This document shows, in pieces, positions 14,343 to 23,133 of a stretch of DNA of 34,059 nt (its first letter is position 1; the number at the start of each line of letters is the position of its first letter). Below the pieces are notes generated by a model, which saw nothing but the letters and a program-made list of their open reading frames with translations, was not told the origin of the DNA and ran no database searches. The DNA lies in the NCBI GenBank assembly GCA_900320025.1, contig ONQW01000006.1:1-34059 (forward strand), read 5' to 3'. The position numbers were made by a program, and so were the translations under genes. This DNA comes from an uncultured Lachnospiraceae bacterium. Its GTDB lineage: Bacteria; Bacillota; Clostridia; Lachnospirales; Lachnospiraceae.

Positions 14343-16874
14343 ATGGCAGTGATGAAGAGACCGGCATTTCATTTTGACAAAGACTTATTCCGCCGCAGCG
14401 TGGAGTACAACATCCGGACCATGTACCGGAGAGAAATCAAGGATGCGACAAAGCAGCAGGTGTTCCAGGCGTCTGCCATGGCGCTCCGCGATCAGATCAT
14501 CGACTGCTGGATGAAGACGCAGAAGGCGTTCGGGGAGCAGAATCCGAAGGAAGTCGTCTATCTCTCCATGGAGTTCCTGATGGGCCGCGCGTTCGGCAAC
14601 GACGCCATCAATCTGATGGCATACAAGCCGATCGCCGAGGCGCTGAAGGAGCTGGGCTTTGACATCAATGCCATCGAGGACGAGGAGCCGGATGCCGCGC
14701 TGGGCAACGGCGGCCTCGGGCGCCTTGCCGCCTGCTTCCTCGATTCGCTGGCGACGCTGAACTACCCGGCATACGGCTGCGGCATCCGCTATCACTACGG
14801 CATGTTCCGGCAGAAAATTGTGGACGGGTATCAGGTGGAGGTGCCGGACAACTGGCTGAGAAACGGCAATCCGCTCGAGATCAAGCGGCCCGAGTATACG
14901 CAGGAGGTCCACTTCGGCGGATATGTCTCGAGCTACCAGATCGAGGGCGGCCGCACCATGTACCGTCAGGAGGGCTACCAGTCCGTCAAGGCGGTGCCCT
15001 ACGACATGCCGGTCATCGGATACGGAAACGGCTTTGTTGACACGCTGCGGATCTGGGATGCCGAGCCGATGGAGGAATTCCGCCTCGAGTCCTTCGACAA
15101 GGGGGACTATGCCAAGGCGGTCGAGGAAGAGAACATGGCCAAGCTCATCACGGAGGTCCTGTACCCCTGCGATGATCATTATCAGGGCAAGGAGCTGCGG
15201 CTCAGACAGCAGTATTTCTTTGTGTCCGCCTCGATCCAGCTGGCGGTGAAGAAATTCCTCACCAGAGAATCGGATCTCATGAAGCTGCCGGACAAGTATG
15301 TGTTTCAGATGAACGACACCCACCCGACGCTCACCGTACCGGAGCTGATGCGGATTTTGATGGACGAATACGCGCTGACGTGGGACCAGGCGTGGGAGGT
15401 CACGACGCACTGCTGCGCATACACCAACCACACCATCATGGCCGAGGCGCTGGAGAAGTGGCCGATCGAGCTGTTCTCCAAGCTTCTTCCCCGCGTCTAT
15501 CAGATTGTCGAGGAGATCAACCGCCGCTTCCTGCTCGCGGTTCATGCAAAATACGACGGCACGGGCGTCGATGTCAATGAGAAGATACGGAAGATGGCGG
15601 TCATCTATGACGGACAGGTCCGCATGGCAAACATGGCGATCGTCGCGGGCTTCTCGGTGAACGGTGTGGCGCGTCTGCACACAGAAATCCTCAAGAGCCG
15701 CGAGCTTCACGACTTCTACGAGATGTACCCGGAGAAGTTCAATAACAAGACAAACGGCATCACACAGCGCCGCTTCCTGCTGCACGCCAACCCGCTGCTC
15801 TCCGACTGGGTCACCCAGAAGGTGGGCGAGGACTGGATCACGAACCTCGAGGTGCTGTCCGATCTGAAGATCTACGCAGACGATCCGAGGGCACAGAAGG
15901 AGTTCATGCAGATCAAGTACCGCAACAAGCAGCGCCTGGCAAAATACATCCTGGATCACAACGGCATTGTCGTCGATCCGCACAGTATTTTCGATGTGCA
16001 GGTCAAGCGTCTGCATGAATATAAGAGACAGCTGCTGAATATTCTGCATGTGATGTATCTGTACAATCAGCTCAAGGCCAATCCGGGCATGAAGATGAAC
16101 AAGAGAACCTTCATCTTCGGCGCCAAGGCGGCCGCCGGGTACCGCAATGCGAAGCTGACCATCAAGCTGATTAATTCAGTGGCGGACGTCATCAATAACG
16201 ACGAGTCCATCGGCGATATGATCAAGGTCGTCTTCATCGAGGACTATAAGGTCTCGAACGGCGAGATCATCTTCGCCGCGGCGGATGTCTCCGAGCAGAT
16301 TTCGACGGCATCCAAGGAAGCCTCCGGAACAGGCAACATGAAGCTGATGCTGAACGGCGCGGTCACGATCGGCACACTGGACGGTGCCAACGTCGAGATG
16401 CTCGAGGAGGTCGGACAGGACAACATGGTCATCTTCGGCCTGACCTCGGAAGAAGTCATGAACTACGAGAAGAACGGCGGCTATGATCCGTATGAGATTT
16501 TCAACAACGATCCGAACGTCCGTCAGGTTCTGATGCAGCTGGTCAACGGCTTCTATTCTCCGGACGACCCGGAGCGCTTCCGCCCGCTGTATGACTCCCT
16601 GCTGAGGAGCGAGAACGGCAGCCCGGCAGACCGCTACTTCATTCTCAAGGATTTTGAATCCTATGCAGCCGCGCAGCGTCGGATCGACGAGGCGTACTCC
16701 GATCAGAAGAGATGGGCGAAGATGGCGCTTCTCAACACCGCCAGCGCGGGAAAGTTCTCCTCCGACCGGACGATCCGGGAGTATGTCCGCGACATCTGGC
16801 ATCTCACGCCTGTCTATCCGGGCAAGCCGGTCCGCCACACGAAAAAGCCTGCGGCGAAGAAGGCAGAGGACTGA
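14343..16874 (+). CDS. glgP: Glycogen/maltodextrin phosphorylase
   Basis: Releases glucose 1-phosphate from alpha-1,4-glucans using phosphate and a covalently held pyridoxal phosphate. At 843 aa it is full length for the GT35 family. VVYLSMEFLMGRAFGNDAIN marks the N-terminal domain. NGGLGRLAACFLDSLATL follows, and ASGTGNMKLMLNG carries the PLP lysine at about residue 667. I start at the ATG at 14343 because GGAGGTGA (14333-14340) lies just upstream. The longer in-frame start at 14262 would read through the dispersed repeat. The gene is followed by a strong bidirectional terminator. Whether it prefers glycogen or maltodextrin is not readable here, since no glg or mal neighbours are present. 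Confidence 0.96.
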   Translation: MAVMKRPAFHFDKDLFRRSVEYNIRTMYRREIKDATKQQVFQASAMALRDQIIDCWMKTQKAFGEQNPKEVVYLSMEFLMGRAFGNDAINLMAYKPIAEALKELGFDINAIEDEEPDAALGNGGLGRLAACFLDSLATLNYPAYGCGIRYHYGMFRQKIVDGYQVEVPDNWLRNGNPLEIKRPEYTQEVHFGGYVSSYQIEGGRTMYRQEGYQSVKAVPYDMPVIGYGNGFVDTLRIWDAEPMEEFRLESFDKGDYAKAVEEENMAKLITEVLYPCDDHYQGKELRLRQQYFFVSASIQLAVKKFLTRESDLMKLPDKYVFQMNDTHPTLTVPELMRILMDEYALTWDQAWEVTTHCCAYTNHTIMAEALEKWPIELFSKLLPRVYQIVEEINRRFLLAVHAKYDGTGVDVNEKIRKMAVIYDGQVRMANMAIVAGFSVNGVARLHTEILKSRELHDFYEMYPEKFNNKTNGITQRRFLLHANPLLSDWVTQKVGEDWITNLEVLSDLKIYADDPRAQKEFMQIKYRNKQRLAKYILDHNGIVVDPHSIFDVQVKRLHEYKRQLLNILHVMYLYNQLKANPGMKMNKRTFIFGAKAAAGYRNAKLTIKLINSVADVINNDESIGDMIKVVFIEDYKVSNGEIIFAAADVSEQISTASKEASGTGNMKLMLNGAVTIGTLDGANVEMLEEVGQDNMVIFGLTSEEVMNYEKNGGYDPYEIFNNDPNVRQVLMQLVNGFYSPDDPERFRPLYDSLLRSENGSPADRYFILKDFESYAAAQRRIDEAYSDQKRWAKMALLNTASAGKFSSDRTIREYVRDIWHLTPVYPGKPVRHTKKPAAKKAED

Positions 16875-16902
16875 GAGGACAGCTCCTGAACATTGATCAA
16901 AA

Positions 16903-16942
16903 AAAGACCGCCTGTGATCCTTGTGGATCACAGGCGGTCTTT
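16903..16942. terminator. Bidirectional intrinsic terminator, glgP / hydratase
   Basis: An 18-bp perfect stem (16903-16920 with 16925-16942) has a TTGT loop. It is flanked by an A-run on the left and a T-rich stretch on the right, so it can end glgP on the plus strand and the convergent hydratase on the minus strand. Confidence 0.93.
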
Positions 16943-17031
16943 CCTTTATCAATCCGATGTCCGCCGTTCATGTCCTTATGCCAGCCCTGCGCCGACAGAC
17001 CAGGGCTGGCGCTGATACCGGAACCGGGCGT

Positions 17032-19353
17032 CTATTTCTGCCGGTTGTAATTGATGAGGCAGCCGTCCAGGATAATCTGGCGCTCCTCGTCCGTGAGGTC
17101 GCCGAGTGTCACGGTGAAGGGTGTCAGGTGTCCACCCTCCGGACTTCCCGGCGCGGAAGATTTTGTCACCGCATATCCGGTGATGGTCTCCTGCTTCTCC
17201 GCGACCGCTTTCCGGATTCCCGGGAAGAACAGCCAGTCGAGGTTGTGGAACGGCAGATCGCCTGCCGGGATCAGGAACGGGAGCATACCCCAGTTGATGA
17301 GATTGCTGCGGTAGCGCTTGGTGGCATATTCGTTTGCGATGTTCGCCCAGCCGCCCAGCACCTTCTGGCAGCTTGCGGCCTGCTCGCGCGCGGAGCCGTC
17401 GCCCGGCTTCACGGCAAAAATGGTGGAGCCGATCCCCATGTTTTCGTGCGACACATCCGGGAACTGCGCCTTGATGACAGGCATCACCTGCCGGAGCTCC
17501 GGCAGGGCCTTTCCGGCGCAGGAGCCGCCCGCGAGTGCCTCCTCGGCGGCGCGGACCTCCTTCGCGAGGCCGACATACTCCGGCACGCGGCGGGAGAGCG
17601 TGAACTCCGCGAGGCCCAGCGGATTGGAGCGGTAGCTCGATGTCTCGCCGGAGGGAATCAGCTCATCGGTGGTGGTGACCGGGTCGTGGATTTCCGCGGT
17701 CACCTTGAGGATCAGGTTCTCCGGGAGCGCGTGCATCGAAGGCCAGTCCTTGATATTCGGACCGAGAATCAGCTTCTCCTCCGGATGTGCAACGCCCTTT
17801 GAGTCATAGACCCGGTTTTCGTAGATGCTCCGGTCAAAGTGGTAGGTGTACACCGGAATGTCGCGGTCGAGGTCTGTCGCCGGTGTGAGGAAGCCCTTGT
17901 TCGCGGCGGTCGCTGCGATGGAGCGGGCGTCCATGAGCGCGACGAAGGCAGCCTGTCCCTTCTGCGGCTTGGAACCCTCGCGGTTCGGGAAGTTCCGGGT
18001 GGAATGGCGGATCGAGAAACCGTTGTTCGCCGGTGTGTCGCCGGCACCGAAGCAGGGACCGCAGAAGCAGGTCTTCATGACCGCGCCTGCGAGGGTGAGC
18101 TTTGCCGCACAGCCGTTTTTCACGAGTTCCAGATAGATCGGCATGGAGGCCGGATAGACATCCAGCGCAAACTCTCCGTTTCCTGTCCGTGCACCATCCA
18201 GAATTTCCGCTGCGGCGCACAGATTTTCAAAGCCGCCGCCGGCGCAGCCCGCGATCACGCCCTGATCGACCAGAAGCTGGCCGTCCACGATTTTGTCCAT
18301 GAGAGAATAGGACGCGTCACTGCCGAAGACCGTCTTCGCGCGCTCCTCCGTCTCGTGCAGATAATCCGGAAGATTGGCGTTGACTTCCTCGATGGGGTAG
18401 GCAAGGCTCGGGTGGAACGGCATCGCGATCATCGGACGGATTTTGGAGAGGTCGATGTCCACCACGGCGTCGTAGTAGGCAGCCGCGCCGGGAGCAAGCC
18501 TGCGATAGGCCTCGCTCCGCCCGTGGATGTCGTACCAGCTCTTCGTGCGGTCATCGGTCTCCCAGATGGAGCTGAGGCAGGTCGTCTCTGTCGTCATGAC
18601 GTCGATGCCGATGCGGAAATCCATGGACAGGTTCGCGATGCCGGGGCCGACAAATTCAAGCACCTTGTTTTTGACAAAGCCGCTCTGGAATACGGCGCCG
18701 ATCAGGGCGAGCGCCACATCCTGCGGGCCGACGCCGCGGACGGGCGTGCCGGTCAGGTTGACCGCCACCACCTCCGGATAGCGGATGTCATAGGTCTGGC
18801 CGAGCAGCTGCTTGACAAGCTCCGGGCCGCCCTCTCCCATCGCCATGGTGCCGAGCGCGCCGTAGCGGGTGTGGGAATCCGAGCCGAGGATCATGGCGCC
18901 GCATTCTGCCAGCATTTCGCGGGCAAACTGGTGGATGACCGCGAGGTGCGGCGGGACATACATGCCGCCGTACTTTTTCGCGGCGGAGAGGCCGAAGACA
19001 TGATCGTCCTCATTGATCGTCCCGCCCACGGCACACAGTGAATTGTGGCAGGTCGTCAGCGCGTAGGGCATCGGAAATCTGGTCAGGCCCGACGCTCTGG
19101 CGGTCTGGATGATGCCGACATAGGTGATGTCGTGGCTTGTCAGCTTGTCAAAGCGGATGCGCAGATTCCGCTCGTTATCCGAAGTGTTGTGCGCGGACAG
19201 AATCTGATAAGCCATGGTCTGCCTGCGGGCCTCGTCCCGCGTGATGGACAGCCCGGCTACACCGGACATCGCGGCTGCCTCGCCGCTGTCCGCGATCCAC
19301 TGACGGCCGCCGATGTAATAGGCGCCGCCGCTGTGCAGTGTAATTCCTTTCAT
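17032..19353 (-). CDS. Aconitase-family hydratase
   Basis: A 773-aa member of the aconitase superfamily, which holds a 4Fe-4S cluster and moves water across a C=C bond. [21 protein letters not shown] (near residue 156) and [30 protein letters not shown] carry the expected cluster cysteines (C429, C431, C434). [20 protein letters not shown] and [14 protein letters not shown] belong to the C-terminal swivelling domain. Where classical aconitases have GxCTN, this protein reads [12 protein letters not shown], so the substrate may not be citrate. It looks closer to the E. coli YbhJ type, annotated only as a hydratase. AGGAGG precedes the ATG at 19353. No citrate synthase or isocitrate dehydrogenase is adjacent. 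Confidence 0.85.
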   Translation of the reverse strand: MKGITLHSGGAYYIGGRQWIADSGEAAAMSGVAGLSITRDEARRQTMAYQILSAHNTSDNERNLRIRFDKLTSHDITYVGIIQTARASGLTRFPMPYALTTCHNSLCAVGGTINEDDHVFGLSAAKKYGGMYVPPHLAVIHQFAREMLAECGAMILGSDSHTRYGALGTMAMGEGGPELVKQLLGQTYDIRYPEVVAVNLTGTPVRGVGPQDVALALIGAVFQSGFVKNKVLEFVGPGIANLSMDFRIGIDVMTTETTCLSSIWETDDRTKSWYDIHGRSEAYRRLAPGAAAYYDAVVDIDLSKIRPMIAMPFHPSLAYPIEEVNANLPDYLHETEERAKTVFGSDASYSLMDKIVDGQLLVDQGVIAGCAGGGFENLCAAAEILDGARTGNGEFALDVYPASMPIYLELVKNGCAAKLTLAGAVMKTCFCGPCFGAGDTPANNGFSIRHSTRNFPNREGSKPQKGQAAFVALMDARSIAATAANKGFLTPATDLDRDIPVYTYHFDRSIYENRVYDSKGVAHPEEKLILGPNIKDWPSMHALPENLILKVTAEIHDPVTTTDELIPSGETSSYRSNPLGLAEFTLSRRVPEYVGLAKEVRAAEEALAGGSCAGKALPELRQVMPVIKAQFPDVSHENMGIGSTIFAVKPGDGSAREQAASCQKVLGGWANIANEYATKRYRSNLINWGMLPFLIPAGDLPFHNLDWLFFPGIRKAVAEKQETITGYAVTKSSAPGSPEGGHLTPFTVTLGDLTDEERQIILDGCLINYNRQK

Positions 19354-19391
19354 AGGCTCCTCCTGCTTCTTACTCCCATTGTCTTCTGAAT

Positions 19392-19500
19392 CGAATCATC
19401 ACCTGATGCGAATCATCACCTGATGGGATGTGTTTTTAGTGAAATCATCGCCTGGCGTGATGCGTATCTGGGTCGAATTATCACCTGGCGTGAAGTATGT
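19392..19500. repeat. Four degenerate copies of GAATCATCACCTGATG
   Basis: 19392-19408 and 19409-19425 are identical 17-bp units. Two further, diverged copies start near 19441 and 19474, where CCTGATG becomes CCTGGCG. They occupy the region upstream of the minus-strand hydratase gene and could be operator-like or simply slipped duplications. The 19354-19699 gap has no gene. Confidence 0.85.
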
Positions 19501-19568
19501 TTCTGGAAATCAGTTATCAATCCGTTGCTTCGTATACAAGGATACATTGAAACAACAGGACTTGCAAA

Positions 19569-19618
19569 TCCATTCATGATCACGGATGGCATGTCCATTC
19601 ATGATCACGGACGGCACG
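19569..19618. repeat. Two-copy 25-bp tandem repeat
   Basis: 19569-19593 and 19594-19618 both begin TCCATTCATGATCACGGA and differ at two of 25 positions. A more decayed relative (TTCATGACTATGGACAG) lies near 19674. The repeat is between pyrC and the hydratase, both on the minus strand. Confidence 0.88.
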
Positions 19619-19699
19619 TTTCCGGCTCCGCCTGATACGGATGGTAGTGACTGGTGGAAATCCTGCAAATAGGTTCATGACTATGGACAGCCCGTTTCA

Positions 19700-21016
19700 T
19701 CAGCGGGGCTGACGGCGCTGCGACTGGTAGACGATCCGCCCGCCCACAATCGTATAGCGGATGACGCCCGGCAGTGTCTCTCCGATGAACGGGGAGTTGG
19801 ATGCTTTGGATGCAAAATCCGGCCCGACAGACCATGCTGCATGAAGATCCGCGATACAGAGATCCGCGGGAGCGCCCGCGGCAATCCGCCCGGCTGGCAG
19901 ATGATAAAACGCGGCCGGGTTTACGGTGAGGTCCGCGACGAGCTGGGAGAGCGGAAGCACTCCCGGGAGAACCAGATTCTTCAGGCCGAGCGAAAAGGCA
20001 GTCTCGAGACCGATCATGCCGGACGGTGCCTGCGCAAAGGGACGCGCCTTTTCTGCCGCGGTATGCGGCGCATGATCGGTGGCGATGATGTCGATGACGC
20101 CGTCCGCGAGCGCCTCGACGATGGCCTGCCGGTCGCGTTCCAGCCGGAGTGGCGGATTGCAGCGGGCCAGTGTCCCTTTCCGAATGACGGCCTCCTCGGT
20201 CAGGGAGAAATGATGCGGCGTCGCCTCCGCGTGGATGCGCGGATTCTTTCTCCTGGCGGCGCGGACAAGGTCCACAGATTCCGCGGCGGAGATGTGCTGA
20301 ATGCAGAGCGGCGCGCCGAGAGACACCGCGATCCCGAGATCGCGGCGCACCATGGAGATCTCTGCATTCCGGTCTGCACCGGTGAGCCCGAGATGGGCCG
20401 CGGCTCTCCCGCCGGCATTGACGCCGGGGTTCGGGACAAATGCCGGGTCCTCCTCATGCAGGGAGACGGGCACATCCAGCTCTCTGGCGTTCCGGAGCGC
20501 CTGCCCGAGCAGCGCGGCATCGAGAATCGGCCTGCCGTCGTCCGTGAAGCAGGCGGCGCCCGCGGCGCGGAGCGACCGCATATCGGTGAGCTCCCGGCCC
20601 TCCATATTGCGGGTGACGTTGGCACAGGACAGAAGATGAATCGGCGTCAGAGCGCCGCGCCGCAGAATATCCTGCAGCGTTTCCACGGTACAGACAGGCG
20701 GGCGGGTGTTGCCCATCAGAATAACGGTGGTGTAGCCGCCCGCAGCGGCTGCGGCAGCACCTGTCTTCAGGTCTTCCTTTTCTGTAAAGCCGGGATCACG
20801 GAAATGAGAGTGCGTATCGACAAAACCCGGCATGACCGCAAGCCCGCCGGCATCGAGAACGGAAAGACTGTCATTTTCTTTTTCTGCCGGGGGCAGATCA
20901 CCGTCCCGGAGGTGCGGCGCAATGCGTGCAATCGTTCCGTTTTGAATCAGGATATCGCGTTCGCCCTGTGTCCCGGAGGCGGGATCAATAAGCCTACCAT
21001 TTCTGATGAGCAGCAT
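19700..21016 (-). CDS. pyrC: Dihydroorotase
   Basis: Cyclises carbamoyl aspartate to dihydroorotate in pyrimidine synthesis. The 438-aa protein is of the class I amidohydrolase type. The metal motif HSH at residues 69-71 is in DTHSHFRDPGFTEKEDLKTG, which also contains the lysine that would be carboxylated. IIATDHAPHT carries the late catalytic Asp. It is slightly longer than usual because of an insert near residue 40 (DLPPAEKENDS). AAAGGAG precedes the ATG on the minus strand. It is transcribed away from plsC-pyrK-pyrD, so pyrimidine genes here sit on both strands. I see no PyrR-type attenuator in the 321-bp gap. Confidence 0.95.
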   Translation of the reverse strand: MLLIRNGRLIDPASGTQGERDILIQNGTIARIAPHLRDGDLPPAEKENDSLSVLDAGGLAVMPGFVDTHSHFRDPGFTEKEDLKTGAAAAAAGGYTTVILMGNTRPPVCTVETLQDILRRGALTPIHLLSCANVTRNMEGRELTDMRSLRAAGAACFTDDGRPILDAALLGQALRNARELDVPVSLHEEDPAFVPNPGVNAGGRAAAHLGLTGADRNAEISMVRRDLGIAVSLGAPLCIQHISAAESVDLVRAARRKNPRIHAEATPHHFSLTEEAVIRKGTLARCNPPLRLERDRQAIVEALADGVIDIIATDHAPHTAAEKARPFAQAPSGMIGLETAFSLGLKNLVLPGVLPLSQLVADLTVNPAAFYHLPAGRIAAGAPADLCIADLHAAWSVGPDFASKASNSPFIGETLPGVIRYTIVGGRIVYQSQRRQPR

Positions 21017-21155
21017 GAAACTCCTTTTTTGCCATATGGCGCTGTTTGTGCTTTAATGAAAGAGATTCTTGTATACAATAACGGCCCTGGCAGAAACGCT
21101 GACACCGGAACAGCACGGCACCAGTTTTCCAGTCAGGAGAAAACCCGGTCGGCGC

Positions 21156-21248
21156 GTCTCCTGCGGTGCTGTAAGGAGCGCGGAAGATGCGTGAGAGACG
21201 AAGGACTCTCTGTTCGAGATCGTCCGCGCAGCGCTGTAAGGAGCGCGG
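21156..21248. repeat. Two-copy intergenic repeat, 65-bp spacing
   Basis: GCTGTAAGGAGCGCGG occurs identically at 21168-21183 and 21233-21248. The flanks (TCTCCTGCGG and CGTCCGCGCA) resemble the dispersed element of copy C. The repeat is in the divergent pyrC-plsC gap (21017-21337). That gap also holds TATGAT at 21255-21260 as a possible plus-strand -10 box and TATACA on the minus strand near 21075. Neither has a convincing -35. Confidence 0.7.
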
Positions 21249-21337
21249 CGTGAGTATGATATGATGATAGCACGGAATGGTGCGGCGCAGGTCTGATTTT
21301 GCAGGCGGGACGCTGCGTTTCCCGGAGGAATTCTGCG

Positions 21338-22072
21338 ATGATTAGAGCAATACTGGCGATGGTGTGGGCGGTACTCTTTCTGATTGTAAGTATGCCGGTG
21401 CATCTGATCTATCTCCTGATCGGGCGCTTCAGCACCGCAAGGCGGGACCGGTTCATGCAGGCCTGGGTGAAGGCCGGGTTCCGCGTGGTGCTGTTTCTCT
21501 GCGGCGTGCGTGTCACGGTGAAGGGAAAGGAGAACATTCCGAAGGATCGCGCCTGCGTGTATTATGCGAATCACCGCAGTATTTTTGATGTAATTGCTGC
21601 CTATACCTGCCTGCCCGCGCCGACCGGTGTGCTGGCCAAGCAGGAACTCGGCCGGATTCCGCTGCTGAACATCATGATGAAGGACATCTACTGTCTCTTT
21701 CTGGACCGGAGCAGCGCGGAGAAGGGGCTGGCGACGATCATGCAGGCAATTGACATCGTGAAGAGCGGCGTCTCATATATGGTTTATCCGGAGGGCACCC
21801 GTAACAGGGAGGAGGGAACGCTGCTTCCGTTCCACGCCGGAAGCTTCAAGATTGCGCTCCGCACGCAGGCGCCGATCGTGCCGCTGACCATAGTGAATAC
21901 CGGAGATATCTTTGAACCGCACAAACCGTTTGTGAAGCCGCAGCATGTGATTCTGGATTTTGGCGGGCCGATCGAGACAAAGACCATCAGGCCGGCGGAC
22001 CGGAAGAAGCTGCCGGATGAGGTGAGAGGCATCATCGCGGAAACCTATGAGAGAGACAGGGCAGAGCTGTAA
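21338..22072 (+). CDS. plsC: 1-acyl-sn-glycerol-3-phosphate acyltransferase
   Basis: Adds the second acyl chain to lysophosphatidic acid at the membrane, giving phosphatidic acid. The 244-aa product has an N-terminal hydrophobic helix (IRAILAMVWAVLFLIVSMPV). It has the catalytic NHRSIFD motif (His79, Asp84) and the phosphate-binding YPEGTRNREEG. I start at the ATG at 21338, seven bases after GGAGGAA (21324-21330). The longer in-frame start at 21299 lacks such a site. It is separated from pyrK by a tandem repeat, so shared transcription is possible but not shown. Confidence 0.95.
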   Translation: MIRAILAMVWAVLFLIVSMPVHLIYLLIGRFSTARRDRFMQAWVKAGFRVVLFLCGVRVTVKGKENIPKDRACVYYANHRSIFDVIAAYTCLPAPTGVLAKQELGRIPLLNIMMKDIYCLFLDRSSAEKGLATIMQAIDIVKSGVSYMVYPEGTRNREEGTLLPFHAGSFKIALRTQAPIVPLTIVNTGDIFEPHKPFVKPQHVILDFGGPIETKTIRPADRKKLPDEVRGIIAETYERDRAEL

Positions 22073-22100
22073 TGGCCGTCCGGACCTGAACAGACAGTGG

Positions 22101-22212
22101 GGACGGCAGCAGGGCGGCCCGGAAGGAAAATAACTGGACGGCAGCGGCAGAGCGGCCCGGCAGGAAAATGGCTGGACGGCAGCGGCGGGGCGTCCGGCAG
22201 AGAAAACAGGCT
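22101..22212. repeat. Three-copy tandem repeat, 35-39 bp units
   Basis: Units 22101-22135, 22136-22173 and 22174-22212 each start GGACGGCAGC and continue with a GCGGCCCGG-type core and a GAAAA stretch. A decayed fourth unit starts at 22213. The array fills the plsC-pyrK gap. Confidence 0.85.
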
Positions 22213-22248
22213 GGCAGCGATAAAGTAGCAGGACAGGGTGAAAACAGC

Positions 22249-23049
22249 ATGAAGAAAGTGATTCTGATGACAATCCGCAGGACGGAGCAGCTGGCGGACG
22301 GGATTTACCGGACGGTGCTCCATGCGCCGGAAGGGGATGGCTTTGGGACGATGATGCCAGGACAGTTCCTCGGCATTTATCCGAATGACCCGGCCGCACT
22401 GCTTCCAAGACCGATCAGCCTGTGCAGGCAGGATCCGGGGACTGGAGACCTCGTCATCGTGTATCGGACCGCAGGACGCGGGACGCTGGAGCTGGCGACA
22501 CAGTCGGCCGGCAGTACGGTGCGGGTCCTCGGCGCTCTCGGCAACGGCTATGATCTGTCCCGCTTCCGTGGAAAGAGAGTGCTCCTGCTCGGCGGCGGCA
22601 TCGGCATTCCGCCGATGCTGGAGCTGGCTGCAAGGCTCGCCGGGGAGAGCGGAACGGCAAAACAGGTGACGGCGGTACTCGGGTACCGCAGCTCGGATTT
22701 CTTTCTGCTGGAGGAGTTCCGGAAGACCGCGGACAGGGTCCTGATCGCGACGGACGATGGAAGTGCCGGCACCCATGGCACGGTGCTCGATGCGGTGAGG
22801 GAGGACGGCACGGCGTTCGATATCGTGGCGGCCTGCGGCCCGATGCCGATGCTCCGCGGTGTCAAGCAGTTTGCGGAGGAGCGGGGGACGGAGGCGTTTC
22901 TCTCGCTGGAGGAACGGATGGCGTGCGGCGTGGGCGTGTGCCTGGGCTGTGTCTGCCGGACGGTGAATCGGGACGACCATTCGAAGGTGAACAACGCGCG
23001 GGTGTGCACGGAGGGACCGGTTTTCCTGGCCTCCGAGGTGGATATCTGA
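22249..23049 (+). CDS. pyrK: Dihydroorotate dehydrogenase electron-transfer subunit
   Basis: Partner of class 1B PyrD. It carries FAD and a 2Fe-2S cluster and passes electrons from dihydroorotate oxidation to NAD+. The 266-aa product begins with a ferredoxin-reductase-like barrel (PGQFLGIYP, LLPRPISLCR). It then has the nucleotide-binding LLLGGGIGIPPMLELA and the cluster motif CGVGVCLGCVC with a further Cys at 253 (C226, C231, C234, C253). The start at 22249 gives the family's usual N-terminus. AGGGTG at 22235-22240 is only a modest ribosome site, and longer in-frame starts would read through the tandem repeat. The pairing with pyrD downstream confirms the call. Confidence 0.95.
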   Translation: MKKVILMTIRRTEQLADGIYRTVLHAPEGDGFGTMMPGQFLGIYPNDPAALLPRPISLCRQDPGTGDLVIVYRTAGRGTLELATQSAGSTVRVLGALGNGYDLSRFRGKRVLLLGGGIGIPPMLELAARLAGESGTAKQVTAVLGYRSSDFFLLEEFRKTADRVLIATDDGSAGTHGTVLDAVREDGTAFDIVAACGPMPMLRGVKQFAEERGTEAFLSLEERMACGVGVCLGCVCRTVNRDDHSKVNNARVCTEGPVFLASEVDI

Positions 23050-23070
23050 GTGCAGCAAAACATAAAAGAG

Positions 23071-23116
23071 AGCCCATTCGGGCGTTTCTCCCACGGGCGC
23101 TGCAAAGAACGCGGCA
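23071..23116 (+). repeat. Dispersed intergenic element, copy B
   Basis: This 46-bp stretch begins AGCCCATTC and ends AAAGAACGCGGCA. It is the same element as copy A (opposite strand, 2181-2226), matching at about 39 of 46 positions. It fills the short gap between pyrK and pyrD and ends 17 bases before the pyrD start. Confidence 0.75.
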
Positions 23117-23133
23117 CGGGGTATATCAATAAG

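Noticed and set aside
14385..16049. 554-aa open frame on the minus strand opposite glgP
   Set aside because: It is an antisense shadow of glgP, with no ribosome site or recognisable motif.
17839..19041. 400-aa plus-strand frame opposite the hydratase gene
   Set aside because: It is an antisense shadow. The minus-strand aconitase-family motifs are unambiguous.
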